64,000 nt of DNA. Origin: UBA7672 sp963718145. Its GTDB lineage: Bacteria > Pseudomonadota > Alphaproteobacteria > Caulobacterales > Hyphomonadaceae. The notes below the pieces were generated by a model. That model searched no databases. It saw nothing but the letters and a program-made list of their open reading frames with translations, and had not been told where the DNA came from. Shown one piece after another: positions 54,954-62,000 of the stretch. Position 1 is the first letter of the stretch. Each line of letters starts with the position of its first letter. The stretch covers positions 62,001-126,000 of the forward strand of contig CAVQYJ010000004.1 of the NCBI GenBank assembly GCA_963718145.1. Direction: 5' to 3'. A program made the position numbers and the translations under genes.

Positions 54954-56746
54954 GCGGCGCGATCCGAAGGCTCTTCAGCAAGCCACGAGCGGATGATGGC
55001 GATCGATTCATCCGGATGGCTGGCGACGACTTCCGAAATCTTCTTGATCGATGACGCCTTCACCTGGCCGGAGATGCGCGCCACGTCGATGCCGGCATCG
55101 AGCCGCTCGGGCGTCGGGATGTCGAAGCCGACCGACTTGCCGTCTGGCAGCGAGACGTTGCGCACGCCGCTGTCGCCGCCGCCCCTTCCATTCCCGGCGT
55201 TTGCGGCCGCCGCGGCGATCACCGCCTCGGCCTGCGCCTGCCGCATGGCGGCGATGGCCTTGGTCCGCTTGGCGCCTTTCAGCGCCAGGATCTCAGACGG
55301 CAGATCTTCGGGTTCGGGCTTGGTGAACAGCCCCGAGATCAGCGGACGCAGCACGAAGAAGACAAGCGCAAGGGCGGTGACCAGCAGCGCGCCGATCTCG
55401 CCCGCGCGGACGAGGTCGAACTTGTCGAAGTCGAACGCCCCCGGCGGCTTGGCGTCCGCAAGGGCGATGTCGGGACGGGCGAAAGCGGCGCTCTTGATGG
55501 TGACGATGTCGCCCCGCTGCTCGCTATAGCCGACGGCGGAGCGCACCAGCTCGGCCATCTTGTCGAGTTCTTCCTGCGGACGTTCCTGATAGGTCGGCGG
55601 GGCGCCGTCGGCGCCGGGCACGCGCATCTGGTCGATCGCGACCGCCACGGAGAGCCGCGTGATCTTGCCGCCCTCGATGATTTCGGTGCGGACGTCCTTC
55701 GAAATCTCGTAATTGGTGGTCGCCTCGCTGCGATTGGAGGAGGACTGGTTCTTCGGCTGGCCTGGCGCGACGGGCGGCGCAGCGCCCGTCGGAACATTGT
55801 TGTCGACCGTGGTTTCATCGCCTGGCGCCGCATCGGCGCTGCTGGATGTATCCGTGATCTCGGTCGAGGACCGCACCACGCGGCTGTCGGGGTTGAAGAG
55901 TTCCGAGGTCTGCGTGACCTTGTTGAAGTCGACGTCGAGCGACACCGTGACCTTCGCTGCGCCTGGCCCCGCAATGTTCTCGATCACTTCGAGGACCTTC
56001 TTGCGATAGGTCTCTTCCAGCGCCGACTTGCGTTCGTCGACATCCGCTCCGCCGCCCGCGCCGCCGGCGCCGTCATTCGTCGCGGCGGCGAGCAGCCGGC
56101 CTGTCGTGTCGGAAATGCTGATCGCGCCGAGTTCCAGACCCGCCACCTGGCCCGCCACCAGCGTGCGGATGGCGCGGACCTTCTCCATCGGGATCATGTT
56201 GCCCGTGATCTTCAGCACCACCGAGGCTTTCGGGCGCTCGGTGTCACGCTGGAACAGCGGGCGGTCCGGTATCGACAAGTGGACTCGCGCCGTCTGAACC
56301 ATGTCGTAGGAGGCGATGGTGCGCTCGAGTTCGCCCTCCAGGGCGCGCAGTTTCTTGATGTTGAGCACGAATTGCGTGTCGCCCAGCGCGTCGGACTTGT
56401 CGAAAATCTCCCAGCCCACCGATCCCCGCGTCGGCAGGTTCTGCTCGGACAGCATCATTCGGGCTTCGTCGACCTTGGCGGCATCGACAAAGATTGCCGA
56501 TCCGCCGCCTTCGAGGGTGTATTTGACGCCGGCCGTGTCCAACCGCTTGGTCATCTCGCCGGCTTCCTCGAGGTCGAGGCCGGAGAAGAGCAGGGCTTTG
56601 CCGCTGGCGTCGCCGCGCAGCATGATGACGCCGAGCCCGCCGCCCACCAGCGCGGTGACGATCAGCGCCGCCGCAATCCGCATGCGGCCCGACTTCGCCA
56701 GGTTGGCGATGAAGCTGGATGATTCAGCGGGGGAAGGGTCGGCCAT
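54950..56746 (-). CDS. fliF: FliF MS-ring protein
   Basis: 598 residues. Two membrane helices (about 25-45 and 450-470) flank the periplasmic ring-building motifs: FSGLDLEEAGEMTKRLD, NLPTRGSVGWEIFDKSDALG, and IPDRPLFQRDTERPKASVVL. The cytosolic tail, ending SIIRSWLAEEPSDRA, is the FliG-binding part. First gene of the fliF-fliG-fliH-fliN-flbD-flhA-flhF-flhG run, a class II (CtrA-dependent) operon in Caulobacter; see the CtrA-like box at 56842. Confidence 0.96.
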   Translation of the reverse strand: MADPSPAESSSFIANLAKSGRMRIAAALIVTALVGGGLGVIMLRGDASGKALLFSGLDLEEAGEMTKRLDTAGVKYTLEGGGSAIFVDAAKVDEARMMLSEQNLPTRGSVGWEIFDKSDALGDTQFVLNIKKLRALEGELERTIASYDMVQTARVHLSIPDRPLFQRDTERPKASVVLKITGNMIPMEKVRAIRTLVAGQVAGLELGAISISDTTGRLLAAATNDGAGGAGGGADVDERKSALEETYRKKVLEVIENIAGPGAAKVTVSLDVDFNKVTQTSELFNPDSRVVRSSTEITDTSSSADAAPGDETTVDNNVPTGAAPPVAPGQPKNQSSSNRSEATTNYEISKDVRTEIIEGGKITRLSVAVAIDQMRVPGADGAPPTYQERPQEELDKMAELVRSAVGYSEQRGDIVTIKSAAFARPDIALADAKPPGAFDFDKFDLVRAGEIGALLVTALALVFFVLRPLISGLFTKPEPEDLPSEILALKGAKRTKAIAAMRQAQAEAVIAAAAANAGNGRGGGDSGVRNVSLPDGKSVGFDIPTPERLDAGIDVARISGQVKASSIKKISEVVASHPDESIAIIRSWLAEEPSDRAA

Positions 56747-56841
56747 GAACGCCCGGAAAAAACTGCCTGCCGCGGTTTGCGACTAGGCAGGAATTTCCCG
56801 GCGCCCGGTAAACGGCGCCTTAAGGGCGCTGATCGATATGG

Positions 56842-56856
56842 TTAGCGAGAGATTAA
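56842..56856 (-). promoter_or_regulatory. CtrA-like box before the fliF operon
   Basis: On the minus strand TTAA, 7 bases, CTAA followed by CC: one mismatch to the CtrA consensus TTAA-N7-TTAA. About 96-110 bases before the fliF ATG. The fliF operon is directly CtrA-controlled in Caulobacter, which makes the match credible. Confidence 0.5.
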
Positions 56857-56933
56857 GACCTTGCGGCGCCACGCGCCTGGAATCCGTCCGCGGCGCCCCT
56901 CCCCAGCACCGGGGGTGCGCTCGCGGAGAGGCC

Positions 56934-57203
56934 CTAGCGGTAGTTCTGCAGACGCGTGGTGCGCAGGCCCTTCACACCATGACGCTCGTAGAGCTTCTCC
57001 CAGCCGCCGAACTCTTCTTTCGAAAGTTCATAGCGCCGGCAGGCGTCGTCTTCGGTGAGGAGGCCGCCGCGCACGGCGGCAACCACTTCCGCCTTGCGGC
57101 GGGTGACCCAGCGCTTGATCCCCGCCGGAGGGAGATCAGCGAGAGTGATGTTGCGTCCGTCGGGTCCGATGACGGCCGCGCTTGTCGCGCTTTGGCTCAG
57201 CAT
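56934..57203 (-). CDS. sciP: SciP, CtrA-inhibitory protein (DUF1153)
   Basis: 89 residues from the ATG at 57203 (AGGGAG upstream). DUF1153 core: VIGPDGRNITLADLPP, KRWVTRRKAEVVAAVRGGLL, YELSKEEFGGW and the end GLRTTRLQNYR. In Caulobacter SciP is made in G1 swarmer cells and binds CtrA to stop it activating its targets. It has a helix-turn-helix-like fold. Its place directly upstream of the fliF operon on the same strand puts it close to CtrA targets. Confidence 0.95.
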   Translation of the reverse strand: MLSQSATSAAVIGPDGRNITLADLPPAGIKRWVTRRKAEVVAAVRGGLLTEDDACRRYELSKEEFGGWEKLYERHGVKGLRTTRLQNYR

Positions 57204-57345
57204 GGATGGCTCCCTTTGCTGCTCAGTACATGAGGGACCATACGCGCCGCCTTTTAAGGTCACGCTTTGAGGGAGAGGCGGGTTTGCCGGAAAATTGGAT
57301 CGAATTGCGCCGATGCCGGCCACCATGACAAAGGAGGCCGGGCGG

Positions 57346-57440
57346 TCGAGAATCGGGGATAGGGAATGTCGAAATGAAGTGCGCTGCCTGGATTTCCGCC
57401 AGTCTCCACTCCTCCCTACTCCCTATTCCCGGCTTCCCAA
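57346..57440. repeat. Inverted pair of G-rich (GGGAAT/GGGAGT) repeats in the flgE-sciP gap
   Basis: The plus strand has GAATCGGGGATAGGGAATG (57350-57368). The minus strand has a longer run with four GGG blocks (57438-57414; spacers 5, 4 and 4 bases), which meets the usual G-quadruplex pattern and would be transcribed just after the flgE stop. The two runs face each other about 45 bases apart. The remaining part of 57204-57444 holds no gene. Confidence 0.45.
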
Positions 57441-57444
57441 TTCT

Positions 57445-58807
57445 TTACCGTTTCAGCCGGATCAGCTCGTCCAGCATCTCGTCCGCCGTCGTTATGATCT
57501 TCGACGAGGCAGAATAGGCGCGCTGGGTCATGATCAGGTTGGAGAACTCCTCGGCGAGATCGACCGTGGAGGATTCCAGGGCGCGCGACTTGATGCTGCC
57601 GGCGCCGCCGACGCCTGCGCCACGCATCGAGAGCGCTCCCGCGCTCGGCCCGAGGCGATAGACGCCGCCATGCTCCGGCACGAGGCCGTCGACATTGCCG
57701 AAGGTGGCCAGCGGGATCTGGTAGATCCGGCGCGTCAGGCCGTTGGTGAAGATCGCCGTGACGAAGCCGTCATCGTCGACATCGACCGAGGCGAGCGAGC
57801 CGAACGGCGTGCCGTCCACCTGGCTGGTGCCGAGAACCGAAGGCGAATCGTAGTTGGTGAGGCCGCCCGGCGTGCCGGGTCCGCCCATGTCGAGGTCGAT
57901 GGTCTGCGTGGCAAGGCCCATGGTCGGCCCCCACTGCACGCCCGCGCCGACACCGTTCTCCGACACCGTGATCGAGGTCGGCAGGGTGGAGTTGGCCACG
58001 TCGAGCTGGCCGAATGGCGTGAAGCGCAAGAATGCCCGTCGCAAGCTGGCCGTCGACCAGCGGCGCGCCGCCGGTGACTTCTCCGGCCGGCAGGTGCACC
58101 TCGGTGTTCCAGGCGTTCGGCCCGGCCTTGAGGAAAGACATGGTCAGCGTGTGCAGGCCGCCCTCGCTGTCATAGACCTGGATCGGGATCTGGAAGTCCG
58201 GCGTCACGGCGCCCGACGCCATGTTCTGCGCCGAGTTGGTGGCGGTGTAGGCCTGGCCCGAAACCGCCTGGCTGGATTGCAGGTTGGCGGAGAGCGACAG
58301 GCGCGCGGTTGCCTCGGCGCCGCCGGCGATTCCGGAGACGCGGATCGGCTCCAGCGCATTGAGATCGGTCGGGTTCGCTGTGACGGCCCCCGTCGAATCC
58401 ACCGGCCAGCCGTGCAGGAAGTAGTTGCCGGTGTTCTTCAGGTATCCGTCGGAATCCGGCGAAAACTGACCGGCGCGCGTGTAGAAATAGGGATCGCGCG
58501 AGGTGGCGTCATCCGAGCGGCCGCGCACCACGAAGTAGCCCGTGCCAGAGACGGCAAGGTGTGTTGAAACCGTGGACGCCTGCGTCGAGCCTTGCTCGGC
58601 CATCAGCGGCGAGGACGTCGAGAGCACGCCGCCCGCATTGTATGTCGTTTGCCGGTTCTGCGAGTTCAGCAACGCCGTGAAGTCGGTGCGCATGCGCTTG
58701 TAGCCGACGGTATTGACGTTCGCGATGTTGTCCGAGATCGAGGCAAGGGCGGACGAGTTGGCGCGCATGCCCGCAGCGCCGGCAAGCATGGCCGAATTGA
58801 TACTCAT
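57445..58807 (-). pseudogene. flgE: FlgE hook protein, interrupted by one frameshift
   Basis: Starts MSINSAMLAGAAGMRANSSA with the rod-hook signature ASISDNIANVNTVGYKRM and a variable D1/D2 region (YFYTRAGQFSPDSDGYLKN). Near 58033 one extra base shifts the frame; after removal LVDGQLATG runs into FLRFTPFGQLDVANST and the C-terminal helix SNLIMTQRAYSASSKII ... LDELIRLKR. Corrected length 453 residues. The hook is essential for motility, and all neighbours are intact, so a sequencing error is likely. Third gene of fliK-flgD-flgE. A 6-base-stem hairpin with TTAT loop lies at 58850-58865, between flgD and flgE. Confidence 0.85.
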
Positions 58808-58903
58808 GGTCGAAGCTCCCAGACGGGTTCGAAGTGTGATCGGGTTTTCGGCTGCTTATGCAGCCCGACGGCGCGCTTCTGCGCCGCTTGTTCCTGGCCG
58901 ATG

Positions 58904-59569
58904 CTAGTTGCGCATCAGCCGCTTGATGTCGGCGTAGGCGAAGACGCCCGCAGAGGTCGTCAGCGCCGGTTCTCCATAGGTGAGGTCGACGCCCGTGATG
59001 GTGGTCACGAGCGAATGCATCGGCGTGATCGCCTTCTTGTTTGCGTCCTCGGCGACGACGCTGATCCAGTAGGGCTGGTTCTCGTCGGCCTTGCCGCCGC
59101 CGAACACCGTGCCGTCCCACTCGAAATCATGGCTGCCGGCCGCCTTTTCGCCGGTCTTCGAGTAGATCACCTTGCCTGCCGCATTGGTGACGGTGACGGT
59201 GGTCGAAGACGAATCCGCGGGCAGGGTATAGCGCCAGTGGATCGCATCGCCCGTGTATTCCGCGCCTGCCGTATCGATCTCCGCCTGTTGGCCCAGATAA
59301 CCCGACAGGGATGCGCCGGCATTCGAATTGGTCGCGCTGATCAGCGTCTCGAGCTGCTTGTTGGACCGGATCTGCTGTTCGACGCCGGAGAACTGCACAA
59401 GCTGGTCGGTGAACTTGCTGGAATCCATCGGCTCGAGCGGATCCTGGTTCTGGATCTGCGCCGTGAGGATTTTGAGGAAGGTGTCAAAGTTCTGCGACAG
59501 CGACGCGGCCGAGTTGGCGGACGTGCTCGTCGCGGTCGCCGCCGGAACAAAGGAGATCATGTCTGTCAT
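58904..59569 (-). CDS. flgD: FlgD hook cap protein
   Basis: 221 residues. The N-terminal export and capping region has the FlgD signature FLKILTAQIQNQDPLEPMDS followed by FTDQLVQFSGVEQQI. The C-terminal part is a Tudor/fibronectin-like beta domain with a VTNAAGKVIYSKTGE hairpin. It caps the growing hook and allows FlgE to polymerise. Lies 10 bases after fliK and 96 before flgE. Confidence 0.94.
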   Translation of the reverse strand: MTDMISFVPAATATSTSANSAASLSQNFDTFLKILTAQIQNQDPLEPMDSSKFTDQLVQFSGVEQQIRSNKQLETLISATNSNAGASLSGYLGQQAEIDTAGAEYTGDAIHWRYTLPADSSSTTVTVTNAAGKVIYSKTGEKAAGSHDFEWDGTVFGGGKADENQPYWISVVAEDANKKAITPMHSLVTTITGVDLTYGEPALTTSAGVFAYADIKRLMRN

Positions 59570-59579
59570 CGTCTATCTC

Positions 59580-60965
59580 CTAGGCCACAAGATCGAGGCG
59601 GGCGGTGCGCCGGGAATAGGCGCGTGTCGCTAGTGTGAGATCGTCTGGCCCGGCCTCGACGCCGACATCGACGGTCGAGAACCCGCGCCACACATCGAGC
59701 TGGTCGGGCGAGGACCAGCCCTCCTGTCTCTGGTCGTTACCGGTGAGGCCCTGTCCTGAATCCTTCGACATCTCGAACTGGATGCCGCCATCGGCGAGGT
59801 CGATGCCTGCATCGCTCAGCGCCTGTTCCAGCGCCTTCTGGCCCTTCATCAGGTCGGTCAGCGCTGCGCTGTCATGCGCTGCGAGCACCGCATGCACCTT
59901 CCTGTCGGCGCCCACTTCGATGCGCACGTCGACCCGGCCAAGTTCAGCCGGATCAAGCCGCACCTCGAAGCGCTGCGCGCGTCCGTCCATGCGCTCGATC
60001 ATGCGCGTATAGACCTGGATCGCCGCTGTCGGCGCATTGGCGAGGGCGGGGTTTTGCGCACGCGCAGCATCCGCTGCTTGTCCCGTATGGCTCTGCGGCG
60101 TCAGCGAGGCGGTGGCGGAAGTTGAAGCGTTGGATGAAGGCGCCGCGGCATCCATCCTGAGGTCCGGCCCCGCGGAGGCGTCGGCGACAGGCGCCTGTGC
60201 GCCTGCCTGCGCTGCAGGATTTGGCCCCTGCGCGCTCGAAGCCGAAGCCGCGGCATGGGCGGGCTTGGCCGAGTCTGTCGATTGCACAGCGGGCGCCTGC
60301 GCGTCGCCGCTTTCCGCGCGGCGGGCACCCGGACCCGCCTCGGGGACCGGCGCAGCAGGCTTTGCAGCAGCCGCTGCATCGCCAAGGAAGGCCGCAACCG
60401 GAACAGCCGCCTCAGCGGCAGCGTTCGAGCCCGCAGCCGGCACAGCCGATGCCGCATCGCCATCCTCCGGAGCATTCGCGCCGCCAGCATCCAGGACCTT
60501 GCCGGACTTCTGCGGCGCCACCGGCGCTGCCTGAGACGATGAAGTCGCGGCGGCGCCAGCCGCCGAGGCCGCAGCCGCAAGCGCAGCAGCGATGATAGCA
60601 GACGCATCCTGTGCGGGTGGCGCAACAACCGGCGATGCAGACGGCGAATCTTGTGGGCCAGCCGATGTTGCAGTCTGGGCGTCGGGCGTCAAAACAGGTT
60701 GCAGCGCCGCTGCGACCGCCGCGAAGGCAGCCGTATTCGCAGGCGGAGGTGCAGATTGGGCCGGCGCGGCGACAGCAGGGGTCGCTTCCAGCGCTTCCAC
60801 GCCGCCGACATCCTTGTCGATCGCATCCATCGCCTTCACCTCGGCGCCAAGGATGTCTGCAAAACTCTTGTCGTTCGTGTCAGCGGAAGCAAACGCAGTC
60901 TTGCGCGCAGCGGCCGGCTCCGGCCGGGCTGCGGGCTGTGCGATGGGCAGGAAGTCGTCCGCCAT
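59580..60965 (-). CDS. fliK: FliK hook-length control protein
   Basis: 461 residues (or 464 from ATG 60974). A long Ala/Pro-rich, low-complexity region (about 40-310), as in other FliK rulers, then the conserved C-terminal domain: MDGRAQRFEVRLDPAELGRV and DVRIEVGADRKVHAVLAA. It measures hook length and switches export specificity. ATG 60974 is only 2 bases from its GGAG, so ATG 60965 is preferred. A sigma54-type promoter lies 59 bases upstream. Confidence 0.88.
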   Translation of the reverse strand: MADDFLPIAQPAARPEPAAARKTAFASADTNDKSFADILGAEVKAMDAIDKDVGGVEALEATPAVAAPAQSAPPPANTAAFAAVAAALQPVLTPDAQTATSAGPQDSPSASPVVAPPAQDASAIIAAALAAAASAAGAAATSSSQAAPVAPQKSGKVLDAGGANAPEDGDAASAVPAAGSNAAAEAAVPVAAFLGDAAAAAKPAAPVPEAGPGARRAESGDAQAPAVQSTDSAKPAHAAASASSAQGPNPAAQAGAQAPVADASAGPDLRMDAAAPSSNASTSATASLTPQSHTGQAADAARAQNPALANAPTAAIQVYTRMIERMDGRAQRFEVRLDPAELGRVDVRIEVGADRKVHAVLAAHDSAALTDLMKGQKALEQALSDAGIDLADGGIQFEMSKDSGQGLTGNDQRQEGWSSPDQLDVWRGFSTVDVGVEAGPDDLTLATRAYSRRTARLDLVA

Positions 60966-61023
60966 CTCGTGCATTGCTCCTCACGCCTTCGGCCCTTCAC
61001 GGGCGCGAAGCGAAGCCGAGGCG

Positions 61024-61039
61024 TGCAACGCGCGAGCCA
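61024..61039 (-). promoter_or_regulatory. Sigma54 (-24/-12) promoter of fliK-flgD-flgE
   Basis: On the minus strand TGGCTC, 5 bases, TTGCA; the invariant GG and GC are exactly 10 bases apart. It ends about 50-60 bases before the fliK start. Hook genes are FlbD/sigma54-dependent in Caulobacter, and flbD is in this window. Confidence 0.6.
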
Positions 61040-61153
61040 GTAATCTTTACCGGAGAAACGCACTGCAAATGCTGGGTTGAGTGATTAACGCCGCCTGCAC
61101 GCAACGCATTCGCCCCGGCAAGGATGGCGGCCCGCTGGGAACTTGTTGCCGGG

Positions 61154-61471
61154 TCAGCCCTCGCCCGCCGGGTCGGCGGCCCAGTCTTCGCTGCCATGCC
61201 GGATGCGGATGATGTCGAGGTGATCGCCTTCGTCGCGGAAGACGACGATGTGGGAGCGAAATGTGTAGATACGCACCGGCGGCGTGAATTCGTTACGCTC
61301 GCGCACAATCTGCGGATTGAGCGCGACACGCTCCATCGCGGCGACCAGCTCGCTGACATAGGTATCAGCCTGCGCGACCGACCATCTTTCGGCCCCGAAG
61401 AGCCAGAGGTTTTCGAGATCAGCGCCTGCCGCCGGCCGATACCGGCAGTATCTATTTCGACTTGGACCCAT
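61154..61471 (-). CDS. parE: ParE-family toxin
   Basis: 105 residues. RelE/ParE fold: YRPAAGADLENLWLFGAERW, then AMERVALNPQIVRERNEF, VRIYTFRSHIVVFRDEGDH and IIRIRHGSEDW, typical of ParE toxins. They inhibit gyrase, though some act differently. It overlaps the antitoxin gene by 20 bases; toxin second is the usual ParDE order. Confidence 0.92.
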   Translation of the reverse strand: MGPSRNRYCRYRPAAGADLENLWLFGAERWSVAQADTYVSELVAAMERVALNPQIVRERNEFTPPVRIYTFRSHIVVFRDEGDHLDIIRIRHGSEDWAADPAGEG

Positions 61472-61703
61472 GTTTCGCGCGCATCCCCTTCAGGAACGCG
61501 GCGACGTCGAGGTCTTCGCTCTTGCCGCTTTCCAGCCCTTCCGTGATCAGACGCTGCAGCGCATCGAGCTTGCTCGTGCGCTCCTGATCCTTGCGGATCA
61601 GGTCGCGAACATAGTCGCTTGCATTGGCGTAGCGGCCTGTCGCCGCCTGGGCTTCGACCCATGCCTTCAGGGGCTCGGGGAGGGACACGTTCATGGTCGC
61701 CAT
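61452..61703 (-). CDS. parD: ParD-family antitoxin
   Basis: 83 residues from ATG 61703; a GTG at 61712 with AAGG at proper distance is an alternative. Ribbon-helix-helix start TMNVSLPEPLKAWVEAQ and RYANASDYVRDLIRKDQE, then a helical tail that wraps the toxin. Binds its own promoter and neutralises ParE. Sits between the hook operon and flgK. Confidence 0.92.
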   Translation of the reverse strand: MATMNVSLPEPLKAWVEAQAATGRYANASDYVRDLIRKDQERTSKLDALQRLITEGLESGKSEDLDVAAFLKGMRAKHGSKSK

Positions 61704-61726
61704 TGTGCTCACTTTCTACCTTGGGA

Positions 61727-61755
61727 CACCTACAAGACTTAGCAAACTTTGTCAA
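61727..61755 (-). promoter_or_regulatory. Promoter of parDE
   Basis: On the minus strand a perfect -35 TTGACA (61755-61750) and, after 17 bases, TAGGTG as a poor -10, just before the parD start. The AT-rich stretch differs from its GC-rich surroundings. The -10 is weak, so the exact start is unsure. Confidence 0.4.
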
Positions 61756-61787
61756 TAAAGTGGTATTTTGTGCCATCGTCAACCCGC

Positions 61788-61803
61788 TGGCCCCAGCCTT
61801 GCA
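61788..61803 (+). promoter_or_regulatory. Sigma54 (-24/-12) promoter of flgK
   Basis: TGGCCC, 5 bases, TTGCA with GG and GC exactly 10 bases apart. It reads toward flgK (62001), leaving a leader of about 185 bases without a gene. The GTTAAC just after it contains a TTAA half site. Confidence 0.6.
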
Positions 61804-62000
61804 TGGTTAACGGCAACGTTGCGGCCAGAGCGCCAGCACGTTCCGGGCAGAAGCTCGCGCCACGCAATTAAACCGTGGCGATTCAGGAGGGTGGAACGAC
61901 GCCGGTGAAGACTGGCCGCGTGGATGCGGCCCGGCAGATTGCGCCGCCTGCCTGGTCAGGTGGGCAAGATCTGCAGGCTACCGGCGGCGGAGATGCCATC

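Noticed and set aside
57290..57330. GG-N10-GC match on the minus strand before sciP
   Set aside because: Poor flanking match and sciP is not expected to be sigma54-dependent; such spacing is common by chance in GC-rich DNA.
58870..58903. Possible sigma54 element (GG-N10-GC) before flgE
   Set aside because: Only the invariant bases match; the flanks (C before GG, AA before GC) do not. flgE is better explained by the fliK promoter.
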